From: Mangrovivirga halotolerans
Lineage (GTDB): Bacteria; Bacteroidota; Bacteroidia; Cytophagales; Cyclobacteriaceae
Direction of reading: 5' to 3'
Assembly (NCBI RefSeq): GCF_026241165.1
Contig: NZ_JAPFQN010000009.1
Coordinates: 1 to 64,000 of the forward strand
DNA: 64,000 nt
Made by a program: the position numbers and the translations under genes. A model generated the notes under the pieces. The model searched no databases, had not been told where the DNA came from, and worked only from the letters and a program-made list of their open reading frames with translations. Shown piece after piece: positions 26,952-36,306 of this stretch (its first letter is position 1; every line of letters begins with the position of its first letter).

Positions 26952-28109
26952 ATGAAAATTCTTTTTATACAGGATTCCCTGGGCACTGGAGGGGCTGAAC
27001 GCTCAAACGCTCATTTATGGTATTACCTGAGAGATAAAGGTGTTGAATTAAAAATAGCTGTCCTGGAACATCGAAAAGTAGGGATTGAAGAAGAAATATT
27101 AAAGGCTGGTTTTGATGTGCACTTTGTTAAAGAAAAAGATTTTTTTAACCAGTCGAAAGAAATTGCTGGCTTAATACGGGAGTTTAGTCCTGATTTAGTA
27201 CATACAGTATTGTTTAAAGCAACTCTAAGAACCAGGTTTGCTAAACTTTTCACTTCATTTGTTCATATAGAAAGTCTTGTGAATTGTACTTATGATACAG
27301 TTAGATTAACTGATAGTAGGATATCAAAAAAAGCATTTTACTTCTATAAGTATCTTGACAATATCACCGGTAAGTTGTTTACTGATAAATTTATTCCCAT
27401 TACTAAAGTTGTCCATGATCATTATCAAAATGAATTGGGAATTCATCCAAATAAGATGAACGTTATTTATCGTGGGAGACAAGAAAACCAATTAATTCAA
27501 TCTAAAGAGAAATTAAAAGATAAAGTTGGTAAGGAGTTAGGCATCCCGGAAGATAATATTATAATAACCCATGTGGGGCGACAGGAGTTTCAAAAAGGAC
27601 ATCTGGTTTTATTAAAAGCAATAGAAAGCCTTAATGCAAATGATAAATCAAAAGTCTCTTTTTTATTTTTTGGCCGGGAAGGTAATGTAAGTGAAGATAT
27701 AAAATCATTTTTAAACGCAAACATACTTGGTGCTGATATACACTGGATGGGGCATAGAAATGATGTAGCAAAGTTTTTAGCGGTTACAGATATATTTGTT
27801 TTTCCCTCTTTTTACGAAGGTCTTGGGGGGTCTTTAATAGAAGCACAGGCAGCAGCTTTACCGATAATTTGTACTGATATACCTGTGTTAAATGAGGTGG
27901 TTGATAAGGATGGTAATGCATTGCTTTTTAAGAAGAATGATCATTTGGAATTGTCAGATAAGCTTTCTCATTTAATAAATAATGAAAAGCTAAGAGCTGA
28001 AATGGGAAAGAAAAGTCTTCAGCGATTTAGGAGTAAATTTAAGATTGAGGATATTCATCAGGAAGTATTTAGTTATTATCAGGAAATTATAGATTCAAGC
28101 AGAAGATGA
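26952..28109 (+). CDS. Glycosyltransferase family 4, first of an adjacent pair
   Basis: A 385-aa GT-B retaining transferase. The N-terminal glycine loop SLGTGGAERSNAHL (residues 9-22) and the C-terminal donor-site segment FPSFYEGLGGSLIEAQAAALP with the EX7E-type pair (near residues 285-305) are clear. ITHVGRQEFQKGH marks the start of the second Rossmann domain. Its stop overlaps the next GT4 gene by four bases. Sugar specificity unknown. Confidence 0.88.
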   Translation: MKILFIQDSLGTGGAERSNAHLWYYLRDKGVELKIAVLEHRKVGIEEEILKAGFDVHFVKEKDFFNQSKEIAGLIREFSPDLVHTVLFKATLRTRFAKLFTSFVHIESLVNCTYDTVRLTDSRISKKAFYFYKYLDNITGKLFTDKFIPITKVVHDHYQNELGIHPNKMNVIYRGRQENQLIQSKEKLKDKVGKELGIPEDNIIITHVGRQEFQKGHLVLLKAIESLNANDKSKVSFLFFGREGNVSEDIKSFLNANILGADIHWMGHRNDVAKFLAVTDIFVFPSFYEGLGGSLIEAQAAALPIICTDIPVLNEVVDKDGNALLFKKNDHLELSDKLSHLINNEKLRAEMGKKSLQRFRSKFKIEDIHQEVFSYYQEIIDSSRR

Positions 28110-29206
28110 GGATCCTTCACCTTATACAAAAAAAGCAACGAAGAGGAGCTGAAATATTTACCTGTCAATTAGCACAGCATCAAATTAATTCTGGTCATGA
28201 TGTTTTAATAGTTTATTTATTTGATGGGGATGCAGAAATGCCGGTATCTGAAAAGTTATTGGTTTCCTTAAATGGTCAAAAGAGTAAAAGGTGGTGGGAC
28301 TTTAAAGCATACAGTACACTAAATAAAATAATCTCTGAATTTGACCCGGATATTGTGCAGGCTAATGCAGGTGATACACTAAAGTATTCTGTTTTATCTA
28401 AATTGTTGCACACCTGGAAACAACCAATCTGTTTTAGAAATGCCAGCATGGTGAGTAATTATATTAAATCACCAATTACAAAATTTATCAATTCATTTTT
28501 TTATAGATATACCGATATTATAGCTTCTGTATCTAAGTCTTCCATGGAAGACCTTAATAATTTATTTCCTTCAACTACGGAAAAGACTAAAGTAATTCCT
28601 ATTGGATTGGATATAGATAAAATCAATTTTACACCTTCCAAGTATGAAACTAAGAAATTCAACATCATCCACGTAGGCGGGTTTACATTTGAAAAAAATC
28701 ATGAAGGTTTAATAAGAATTTTTGATCGGTTATTGAAAAAGAATAATTCACATCTTCACCTTATTGGAGATGGTCCCTTGAGAAAAAAAACAGAGGAAGA
28801 AGTTGAGAAATTGAACCTACAACATAGTGTTACTTTTTATGGATATGTAAATAATCCATTAGATTATATTTCAGGAGGTGATATATTTGTGTTGCCAAGT
28901 ATAATTGAAGGATTACCTGGCGTTATACTTGAAGCGATGTTTTGTAATATTCCTGTAGTTGCATACGATGTCGGAGGAATTAAAGAAATAATTAAAGAAG
29001 ATATTACCGGGAAATTAATTAAAAAAAATGATGAGGAGACTTTTGTTGAAAGTATAATTATCCTCATGAATAACCCTGAATTAAGAAACAAAATAGTTTC
29101 TAATGCAAAAGCATTAATAGAATTGAAATACAATAATTCTAAAATCTCTGATGAATTTATCAGCTTTTATTTCAAGGCATTGAATGATGATAATAAAATT
29201 ATCTGA
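28106..29206 (+). CDS. Glycosyltransferase family 4, last gene of the operon
   Basis: A 366-aa GT-B enzyme with IQKKQRRGAEIFTCQLA at the N-terminus, FNIIHVGGFTFEKNHEGL in the middle, and the donor-binding LPSIIEGLPGVILEAMFCNIP near residue 265, with Glu residues in the EX7E arrangement. This is the last gene of the long plus-strand operon. It is followed by a 200-base AT-rich gap with a perfect 19-bp inverted repeat before genes on the opposite strand. Confidence 0.87.
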   Translation: MRILHLIQKKQRRGAEIFTCQLAQHQINSGHDVLIVYLFDGDAEMPVSEKLLVSLNGQKSKRWWDFKAYSTLNKIISEFDPDIVQANAGDTLKYSVLSKLLHTWKQPICFRNASMVSNYIKSPITKFINSFFYRYTDIIASVSKSSMEDLNNLFPSTTEKTKVIPIGLDIDKINFTPSKYETKKFNIIHVGGFTFEKNHEGLIRIFDRLLKKNNSHLHLIGDGPLRKKTEEEVEKLNLQHSVTFYGYVNNPLDYISGGDIFVLPSIIEGLPGVILEAMFCNIPVVAYDVGGIKEIIKEDITGKLIKKNDEETFVESIIILMNNPELRNKIVSNAKALIELKYNNSKISDEFISFYFKALNDDNKII

Positions 29207-29341
29207 TTTAGATTCTTTCTAATATTAAAACTTATATTTAATAAGACTCTCTAAAATAAAATCTATAGAAATTAAATTTCAACTAAAATAAAAGTATTCT
29301 TTCTTATTCAACGACATTTAAAAGTTAATTAATATAAAAAC

Positions 29342-29396
29342 AATTACACTTAAAATTGATAAGTAAGGCTTAGTGTCATCAATTTTAAGTGTAATT
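29342..29396. terminator. Perfect 19-bp inverted repeat between convergent genes
   Basis: Arms at 29342-29360 and 29378-29396 are fully complementary around a 17-base loop. The position between the end of the long plus operon and the end of the minus-strand beta-helix gene suggests a bidirectional terminator, although no long T-run follows on either side. Confidence 0.6.
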
Positions 29397-29405
29397 ATAA
29401 AGTTA

Positions 29406-30455
29406 TTAATTGCCTAATTTTTTAAAACTTGGAGAGCCATGTGAAACAAAATTATTGTTTAGGTGTAAATTTGTAACATTTCTACCACCTACTAGATGCA
29501 TATCTCTATAAGCTTGTGCTCTAATTTGATTTCCTTCTGCTGTAAATCCGTTAACATTAAATAATTTCCAAATGATTCCTTGTGGATTTCCATATCCTTT
29601 ATGAGAACTGTTATCGTAAAAGTAGTAAGGGCCTTGCTTTCTCTTATTTTTAACATTTCCCAAGTAGATGTCAGCCGTAGAATTAATCTTATTATTTTTA
29701 ACCGTCACCTCGGTAACAATACCTTTTGAAGAAGCTGCAGCAATCCATTTTAATCTTTTACTCCCGAAAACATTACCTGATATTGTAATATTTTTTATGG
29801 TATCCGAATTATGGTTACACTCAAGATCTATATGGGCTCTTCTTATCTCATTAAATTCATTGTTTTTGATTTCAATATTAAATCCTTCAGTAATTGCTAT
29901 ACCTTGCCTTCCATTTTTAGAGATATTGCAATTTTGAATTAAAATTTGCGAAGATCTTTTACTAATGTAAATGCCATCACCATAAATTTCTTTAATATTA
30001 GCTCCTTCAATAACTATATTTTTAGAATTAATAATTTCATACGCATGTTGAGCTTCTAACCTTCTAACATATGCTTTTTCACTTGTTCCACCATTTGAAT
30101 GTGGTCCATCAATATTTAAATTCAAAATCTTAATGTTTTTTGAATTTTTTATTATTACGTGGGATCGGTTTCGAGGCCAATTTCTTTCTTTTTTGTGCAA
30201 AGGCTTTACATTTTCACCGCTGGTATTTGATATGATTGTTGATCCTGAAAAATCAAGTACTAACCCTTCTTTACCTTCTATTATTAAAGGTTCTTCTCTA
30301 TTGAAAGATTGCTTTTCAAATGTGTATTCTGTCCCGTTTTCTAATTCGGTAATAAATTCTTGTAGATCAGAATTCTTTGATAATGAAACTCCTTTTTGAG
30401 CTTTACAGGAGATGATCAATAATGTTGTTATAAATGATATTAATATAAATCTCAT
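29406..30455 (-). CDS. Right-handed parallel beta-helix lipoprotein
   Basis: A 349-aa secreted protein. The N-terminus MRFILISFITTLLIISC ends in a lipobox-like IISC (Cys17), pointing to a lipoprotein. The body consists of short repeats such as NITISGNVF, ILNLNIDG, IVIEGANI and EIKNNEFNEIRR, the pattern of pectate-lyase-like parallel beta-helices. Such folds occur in polysaccharide lyases and epimerases (AlgG type), but no catalytic motif identifies the activity. Its place next to an SGNH/MBOAT acylation pair resembles alginate-type modification clusters. It lies on the opposite strand to the main operon. Confidence 0.75.
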   Translation of the reverse strand: MRFILISFITTLLIISCKAQKGVSLSKNSDLQEFITELENGTEYTFEKQSFNREEPLIIEGKEGLVLDFSGSTIISNTSGENVKPLHKKERNWPRNRSHVIIKNSKNIKILNLNIDGPHSNGGTSEKAYVRRLEAQHAYEIINSKNIVIEGANIKEIYGDGIYISKRSSQILIQNCNISKNGRQGIAITEGFNIEIKNNEFNEIRRAHIDLECNHNSDTIKNITISGNVFGSKRLKWIAAASSKGIVTEVTVKNNKINSTADIYLGNVKNKRKQGPYYFYDNSSHKGYGNPQGIIWKLFNVNGFTAEGNQIRAQAYRDMHLVGGRNVTNLHLNNNFVSHGSPSFKKLGN

Positions 30456-30607
30456 AATTATCTCTTTTTAGGTTACTTGGCCAAAATCATGCCACTTTTC
30501 TGATAGGGTTGGTCATTAAATAAAATTCAATATGATTTCCGACTAAATGAATTTTTAGTAGTGTAGGGAATTGTATGAAATTTATAATACTTATTGTTAT
30601 TTCTTAT

Positions 30608-31483
30608 TTAATCTTGAATGTAATCTTTCACTTTACTTGTGAAAAATACAGCACCTTCGCTATTTAAATGATCTGAATTTAAATACATTGATTCTGGAAG
30701 GGAAATATCAGATTGGTCAAAAACACTTATTTGTTGATTTTTAAATGAAGTTTTCAGGCTATCAAATTTTTTGAGATATATATCCGGGATTAGATTAAAA
30801 TATTTTTCATGTACTGGAGGTGAAACCAGAATAATCTTCACATTTTTTTCATTACATAGATGAATGATTTTATTTAAATATTCAATAGATGTTTTAGAGA
30901 AGCTATATATAGAATCATTATTATAAAAATGTCTATTTATAGCAGTTTTGAAGTCGTTTATATCGCTTTTTGAAAAATTATTATAACCTTTTCCAATAAA
31001 ATTAGAATGATGGTTTGTTTTAGGGAATAGTAATATGTTTTTGAGTTTAATTATATTTTTAAGGTGCCAGTCAATTTTAACATCGTTTTGAATTTCTGCA
31101 AATCTTTCTATTGAATAAGATCTATTGAACATTTCCTTAGCAGCCCATTTATTAGTCGAAAATTTAATATCGTTGAAACCAGAAATACTATGATGAGTGA
31201 AAGCCAAAATTAAGGTATCCGGAATATTGCTTTTAAATATTCTATTTAATTTCCAATAAGTGATCACATATGGTTCAGCAGGTTGACTAACATTTCTTGC
31301 TGATTTAAATAAAGATGGGTTTAAGGCTTTTTGAGTATGAGAATCTCCGGCTATAAGTATATTAGTTTGTTCAAATTTTAATTGTTTAATAAAAGCATGG
31401 TAATAGTTGAATCCTCCTGTGAATGTACAATATATCACTATAATTAGTAGAAAATTAATTACTTGCTTTATAAATTTATTCAT
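30608..31483 (-). CDS. Membrane-anchored SGNH-like protein, probable partner of the MBOAT acyltransferase
   Basis: A 291-aa protein with an N-terminal membrane helix (about residues 7-25) and a periplasmic SGNH-like domain. The nucleophile motif is IAGDSHTQKA near residue 45, and the Asp/His pair sits in NSDHLNSEGA near residue 272. It starts six bases downstream of the MBOAT gene, the usual arrangement of MBOAT plus SGNH partner (as in AlgI/AlgJ or DltB/DltD). It would transfer acyl groups to the exported polysaccharide in the periplasm. Target sugar is unknown. Confidence 0.75.
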   Translation of the reverse strand: MNKFIKQVINFLLIIVIYCTFTGGFNYYHAFIKQLKFEQTNILIAGDSHTQKALNPSLFKSARNVSQPAEPYVITYWKLNRIFKSNIPDTLILAFTHHSISGFNDIKFSTNKWAAKEMFNRSYSIERFAEIQNDVKIDWHLKNIIKLKNILLFPKTNHHSNFIGKGYNNFSKSDINDFKTAINRHFYNNDSIYSFSKTSIEYLNKIIHLCNEKNVKIILVSPPVHEKYFNLIPDIYLKKFDSLKTSFKNQQISVFDQSDISLPESMYLNSDHLNSEGAVFFTSKVKDYIQD

Positions 31484-31489
31484 AGTTTT

Positions 31490-32926
31490 TTAAAACTGAA
31501 AGTAAATAAATTCCTGTTGATCTCCGGCAAAATAAAAGATCGAAAAAATTAACAAGTAGTATGTAGCCCATCTCAAAGGTTTATACCAACGCTCACCAAA
31601 TTTTTCAATTGCGAAATTATTATTTCTACCCAGCCATTCTATAGTTAGAAATACAAAAAGTAATCCTAAAGTTTTATATGGGGCTATTTGGGGCAGAGAG
31701 AAAAGATCATAAGAAAGAATGTTAGCCAAATAATTTAAAGCGTGATCCACAGTATCAGCTCTGAAAAATATCCAGGCTAAAACTGTAATGGCAAATGTAA
31801 ATAATATCGAGACAGAGTCTTTAACTGAGGGTAATATACGTCCCTTACTTATCTCATCTGTATTTTTTCTGTTTCTTTTAGTTAATAGTAATGGCAGGAA
31901 GTATAACGCATTTAATCCACCCCAAATTATAAAAGTCCAATTAGCACCATGCCAAAATCCACTTACCAGGAAGATAATAAATGTATTTCTGACTTTCATC
32001 CAAGTTCCTCCTTTACTACCTCCTAATGGAATATAAAGATAATCTCTAAACCAAGTTGACAACGAAATATGCCATCGTCTCCAAAATTCTGCTATATCTC
32101 TACTGAAGTATGGGAAGTTAAAGTTTTTCATCAGGTCAAATCCAAATAATCTGGAAGTGCCTATAGCAATATCTGAATAACCAGAGAAATCTCCGTAAAT
32201 TTGAAAAGCAAAAAATACAGCTCCTAAAATAAGAGTACTGCCATTATAGTTTTCATAATTAGCAAATATTTTGTTTACAACCACTGCACAATTATCTGCG
32301 ATTACCACTTTTTTAAATAATCCCCATAAAATTTGTCTTAATCCGTTTACTGCTTTAGTATAGTTAAAGGTTCTTTTTTTATAAAACTGAGGAAGTAAAT
32401 TAACTGCACGTTCGATAGGTCCGGCTACTAATTGTGGGAAAAAACTAACAAATGCAGTAAAAGAGATAAAGTCTTTAGAAGGTTCAAGTTTTCTTTTATA
32501 AACATCAATGGTATAACTTAATGTTTGGAAAGTATAGAAGCTAATCCCGACGGGGAGTATGATATTTAAGCTATAGCCATCAATTTGATATCCGAAAAAA
32601 GTAAATGCTTGTTTGAAATTGTCAAGAAAGAAATTGAAATATTTGAAAAACCCAAGAAATCCCAGGTTAACTAATATGCTTGTCCATAAAAGAACCTTTC
32701 TTTTAGTCTTCACCTCTTCTTTTCGAAGTTGTAATCCAATAGAGTAATCAACTAGTGTGCTAAAAAGAATTAAGGAAAGAAATCGCCAGTCCCACCAACC
32801 GTAAAACACATAGCTAGATACAACTAATAATATATTTTGAGCTTTTAGAGATTTGTTAAAAACAAACCAATAAAGAAAAAAAATCAGGGGTAAAAAAATT
32901 GCAAACTCTAAAGAATTAAAAATCAT
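31490..32926 (-). CDS. MBOAT-family O-acyltransferase (AlgI-like)
   Basis: A 478-aa polytopic membrane protein that would pass acyl groups from the cytoplasm to polysaccharide acceptors. Family marks are PVGISFYTFQTLSYTIDVY, FFPQLVAGPIERA, the FGYSDIAIG-like FSGYSDIAIG, WRRWHISLSTWFRDYLYIP, and the catalytic SGFWHGANWTFIIWG with His326. About ten or more helices are predicted. It is the first gene of the minus-strand pair with the SGNH protein and is divergent from the GT4 gene at 33076, with about 150 bases between them. Confidence 0.92.
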   Translation of the reverse strand: MIFNSLEFAIFLPLIFFLYWFVFNKSLKAQNILLVVSSYVFYGWWDWRFLSLILFSTLVDYSIGLQLRKEEVKTKRKVLLWTSILVNLGFLGFFKYFNFFLDNFKQAFTFFGYQIDGYSLNIILPVGISFYTFQTLSYTIDVYKRKLEPSKDFISFTAFVSFFPQLVAGPIERAVNLLPQFYKKRTFNYTKAVNGLRQILWGLFKKVVIADNCAVVVNKIFANYENYNGSTLILGAVFFAFQIYGDFSGYSDIAIGTSRLFGFDLMKNFNFPYFSRDIAEFWRRWHISLSTWFRDYLYIPLGGSKGGTWMKVRNTFIIFLVSGFWHGANWTFIIWGGLNALYFLPLLLTKRNRKNTDEISKGRILPSVKDSVSILFTFAITVLAWIFFRADTVDHALNYLANILSYDLFSLPQIAPYKTLGLLFVFLTIEWLGRNNNFAIEKFGERWYKPLRWATYYLLIFSIFYFAGDQQEFIYFQF

Positions 32927-33063
32927 TATTTTCCTGAACGGGTTGCTATTATCTCTCGTGCAAAAATAGAATATAAAATAAATAGAAAAACATATAGATG
33001 GAATAATATCTTAGTAAAAAGAATATTTAGCTAAACTTCTTTTTAGCGCAAGAACTCATTATT

Positions 33064-33071
33064 TATCTTCG
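33064..33071 (+). promoter_or_regulatory. -7-like element TATCTTCG, four bases before an ATG
   Basis: Close to the Bacteroidota TAnnTTTG element and four bases upstream of the GT4 start at 33076. The same spacing is seen at 38495 and 40710 (minus), implying a very short or absent leader. Confidence 0.4.
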
Positions 33072-33075
33072 CTAA

Positions 33076-34191
33076 ATGAAAATTAAAGTCCTGCATATAA
33101 TTAAGTCTTTAGGTAGGGGCGGAGCGGAAATGCTTCTTCCTGAAACTTTGAAGATTCATAACACAGAAAAATTCGAATTTCATTATATCTATTTTCTGCC
33201 ATGGAAAGATCAAATGGTAAGCGCAATAGAGGAAGGTGAGGGGAAAGTAACCTGTTTTAATGCTTCTAATAATATTAAGATTATGTTGCAGGCAAAGCGC
33301 GTTGTTGACTATTGCAAAGAGTATAATATAGATATTATCCATTGCCATTTACCCTGGGCAGGATTTTTAGGTCGGGTAGTTCATAAAATTTCAGGTATAC
33401 CCGTTCTTTACACCGAGCATAACAAGCAGGAACGATACCATAAAATCACCTATTTCTTAAATAAACTAACTTTCAATTGGCAAAATACCGGAATAGCTGT
33501 TTCAGGAGATGTTTCGGATTCTATTCAAAATAATATTCGCCCATCCGTTCCAGTCAAAACTATATTAAATGGAGTCAATACCAGGGCTTTTAAAAAAAAT
33601 GTCGAAGCTGGAAATGTTATAAGAAAAAAACTTGGATTACCTGACGATGGTTTACTTGTAGGAACTGTAGCTGTATTTCGCTTTCAAAAGAGATTAAAGG
33701 AATGGTTACAGGCTTTTGCTAAAGCGTCTGAACAAAATGAAAACCTTTATGGTGTCATTGTTGGTGATGGCCCGTTAAAACAGGAGATTCTTCAGGAACG
33801 TCAAAGGCTAGGGCTGGAAGATAGAGTATTTATGCCCGGACTTCAAACCAATACAATTGATTGGTTTTCAGCGATGGATGTTTTTATGATGACCTCAGAA
33901 TTTGAAGGACTTCCGATTGCCTTACTCGAGGCAATGAGCATGGAATGTGCTGTGGTTACCACCAATGCCGGAGGTATTAAGGAAGTGATCGAAGATGGGA
34001 AGTCAGGTAGTATGGTCAAAGTTGAAGACTGGCAGAAATTATCGGGTGAAATCAATGAGCTCGTGAATAATCGGGATAAACTTAAATTACTTCAAAAAGG
34101 AGCAAGGGAAAGGGTAGTGGAGAGTTTTAGTTTGCAAAACATGGTTTCACAGCTAGAGGATTTATACTTAGAAACACTGAATAGGAAATAA
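33076..34191 (+). CDS. Glycosyltransferase family 4
   Basis: A 371-aa GT-B enzyme. IKSLGRGGAEMLLPETL covers residues 9-25, YTEHNKQERYHKI follows in the acceptor domain, and TSEFEGLPIALLEAMSMECA near residue 275 is the donor-site EX7E segment. It stands alone as a single-gene unit. A possible promoter lies directly upstream and a dense repeat cluster begins 20 bases downstream. Confidence 0.88.
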   Translation: MKIKVLHIIKSLGRGGAEMLLPETLKIHNTEKFEFHYIYFLPWKDQMVSAIEEGEGKVTCFNASNNIKIMLQAKRVVDYCKEYNIDIIHCHLPWAGFLGRVVHKISGIPVLYTEHNKQERYHKITYFLNKLTFNWQNTGIAVSGDVSDSIQNNIRPSVPVKTILNGVNTRAFKKNVEAGNVIRKKLGLPDDGLLVGTVAVFRFQKRLKEWLQAFAKASEQNENLYGVIVGDGPLKQEILQERQRLGLEDRVFMPGLQTNTIDWFSAMDVFMMTSEFEGLPIALLEAMSMECAVVTTNAGGIKEVIEDGKSGSMVKVEDWQKLSGEINELVNNRDKLKLLQKGARERVVESFSLQNMVSQLEDLYLETLNRK

Positions 34192-34211
34192 CGCTTCGCT
34201 TAAAATACATA

Positions 34212-35129
34212 AACCACAGAGGGCACAGAGATCACAGAGGAAAATGCTTGCGCATTTTTAAAATAGCTTCCCTATAAAATTTAAATACACCGCAAAGGCG
34301 CAGAGGACGCAAAGAAATGCTTACGCATTTTAAATTTAAAAATAAGTACACCGCAAAGACTCTAGGGTCGCTAAGAAGACAGCAAGCTGTTCTTTTCTAA
34401 CCACAGAGAGCACGGAGAACACAGAGAGAAATTGCTAAAGCAATTAAATAAACTGACCTCAGAATCCTAAAAGCTTATATCGTTGTGAAGGAAAAACAGC
34501 CGGCAGTTTTATATTTTTAACCCCAAAGAACGTAGAGTCTTAGATTCTGACAAGCGATAGCTTCGTCATGGGAGCACAGAGAAAACAGCAAGCAGTTTTT
34601 TGATATTAATAAAAGTAAAATTTGAGGGCATCAAAAACCATTTACAATTCTTTTTAAGCCACTCTTTAATTGTAAGACATTGAAATTTATTAATAGCCCA
34701 ACCCTAAGATCTGTTAATTTCAAATAACTCATTATTTGAGCAGTATGGACAGGATCAAATTCTTTTACCGATTTCACCTCTACGATTACACTTTCTTCAA
34801 TTAATAAATCCAGTCTTAACTTGGTATCAATTTGATTTCCTTTGTAATAAACAGGAAGAGATACTTGATTCAGTACCTTTATATCATTATAAATTAATTC
34901 TTGAATCAGGCATTCTTCGTAAATTGATTCCAGCAAACCTGGGCCTAATTCTTTATGAACCTCAATAGAACAGCGAATAACCTCACTGGTAATTTCATTT
35001 TCAGACATAACACTTAGTTTTGGTTAAAAAACATAATAGATAATTCCAATTCATCAAATGTCCGAATATTTTTACGAATTAATAGTTTTCGTAAGAAAAC
35101 TCTCTGTGATCTCTGTGCCCTCTGTGGTT
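34212..35129. mobile_element. Candidate repeat-bracketed GxxExxY element 2
   Basis: A GxxExxY gene lies between a perfect 28-bp inverted repeat: 34212-34239 (AACCACAGAGGGCACAGAG...) and 35102-35129 (its exact reverse complement). Each arm carries three CACAGAG heptads at 9-base spacing. Inside the left part are further CGCAAAG-type copies (34286-34314, 34346-34375), another CACAGAG-type copy (34399-34429) and hairpins AAATGC-TTGC-GCATTT and AAATGC-TTAC-GCATTT. The layout parallels element 1 at 4153-4877. Mobility is inferred; I see no clear target-site duplication. Confidence 0.45.
34631..35008 (-). CDS. GxxExxY protein, second copy (PDDEXK_3 type)
   Basis: A 125-aa paralogue of the protein at 4227-4604, equal in length and clearly homologous throughout. 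GPGLLESIYEE carries the name-giving motif, and RLDLLIEESVIVEVKSVKE carries the Asp and ExK of a PD-(D/E)XK core. The two proteins differ at many positions, so this is not a recent duplication. The gene is flanked by the perfect inverted repeat described for element 2. A function is not established for the family. Confidence 0.82.
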   Translation of the reverse strand: MSENEITSEVIRCSIEVHKELGPGLLESIYEECLIQELIYNDIKVLNQVSLPVYYKGNQIDTKLRLDLLIEESVIVEVKSVKEFDPVHTAQIMSYLKLTDLRVGLLINFNVLQLKSGLKRIVNGF

Positions 35130-35319
35130 CAAAAAAATAATCAGCATGCTGATTTCTAATTTATTGAAAAATGAAATTAGCTAAGCAGTAAATTAAAGTT
35201 TAATTTCGCCATTCAATATTTTAAAGTTATTGTGGTTATTTTTCCTATTTAAATATTATTTTCAGATTAAAGGTCATCAGACTAATAACTATTAACAAAT
35301 CACTTATAACTATTAACTC
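35009..35319. repeat. Intergenic region with right repeat arm and CTAATAACTATTAAC tract
   Basis: It holds the inverted heptad arm (35102-35129), a TCAGCATGCTGA palindrome near 35142, and the low-complexity tract 35281-35318 that ends at the next start codon. No gene seen. Confidence 0.5.
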
Positions 35320-36306
35320 ATGACAATTCGCCCCGGTACTCATTCAGATATTCCTGCTATAATCAATCTTCTTAAGCTTTCTCTTGGTGAAGGGCTAATG
35401 CCTAAGTCAGAGGAATACTGGCAATGGAAGCATGTAGATAATCCTTTTGGTGAATCCCCTGTCTTACTTGCCTTTGAAGGTGAAGAATTAGTTGGAGTAA
35501 GAGCCTTTATGAGATGGCGATGGACGAATGGGATTGAAACTGTTGAAGCGATCAGGGCGGTGGATACTGCAACACATCCGGATCATCAGGGGAAAGGGAT
35601 ATTCAAAAAATTGACTTTAGCTGCTCTTGATCATTGTGAAGAAATGGGGATCAATATGGTATTTAATACTCCCAATGAAAAAAGCATGCCCGGGTATATT
35701 AAAATGGGCTGGGTAAAAGCAGGAAAGCTTCCTATTGGGATCAGAATTCTTTCCCCTTTTAAAATGGCCATCAATTATCTTAAGAATAAAAAAGCATCCG
35801 GATCCGGATATGAATTACTGGGTAAAGAAAATAAAGAATTGATTGATGTGATCGATCATTCAAATCCTGAAAAATATATTGGTTCAACAGGATACCTGCC
35901 AGGAATATGGAGAACTGATTATTCAAATGAATATATTAAGTGGAGATACGCAAAGGTTCCGGTTGCAAAATATTTTTCGATTACTGATAGTGGGTTATAT
36001 ATCAATTATCGAGTTAAAGAAAACAGATGGGGTAAAGAGTTAAGGATTTGTGATATCTTTGCAGCTAAAGGTGTCAACAAGTCTGATATCAATAAGGCAA
36101 TAAAATCAGAAGCAAAAAATATTAAAGCAGTAGCGATAACTTTTGGCAGCGTAGAACACTATCCTGGTAAAAAACTAATTAGTGCGACGATGAATCCATC
36201 AATTGGCCCCATAGTGACCTGGAGACATATTCAGGAGGTGAATGAAAAGGAATGGCTGGATTTTAATCAATGGAGTCCGTCACTTGGAGATCTTGAACTT
36301 TTTTAA
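35320..36306 (+). CDS. GNAT-family N-acetyltransferase
   Basis: A 328-aa protein with an N-terminal GNAT domain (residues 1-135). It starts MTIRPGTHSDIPAIINLL, and the acetyl-CoA motif A is TATHPDHQGKGIFKKLTLAAL near residues 88-108, followed by NTPNEKSMPGYIKMGW. The second half is unassigned, with a possible second GNAT-like fold, as in two-domain acetyltransferases found in polysaccharide clusters. It abuts the next membrane gene with no gap, suggesting joint transcription. It probably acetylates an amino sugar, but this is inference. Confidence 0.8.
   Translation: MTIRPGTHSDIPAIINLLKLSLGEGLMPKSEEYWQWKHVDNPFGESPVLLAFEGEELVGVRAFMRWRWTNGIETVEAIRAVDTATHPDHQGKGIFKKLTLAALDHCEEMGINMVFNTPNEKSMPGYIKMGWVKAGKLPIGIRILSPFKMAINYLKNKKASGSGYELLGKENKELIDVIDHSNPEKYIGSTGYLPGIWRTDYSNEYIKWRYAKVPVAKYFSITDSGLYINYRVKENRWGKELRICDIFAAKGVNKSDINKAIKSEAKNIKAVAITFGSVEHYPGKKLISATMNPSIGPIVTWRHIQEVNEKEWLDFNQWSPSLGDLELF

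Noticed and set aside
34212-34429. Possible CRISPR array from repeated CACAGAG and CGCAAAG units
   Set aside because: Units are 7 bases with 1-2 base gaps inside blocks of about 28 bases, spacing between blocks is irregular, and no cas genes are present.
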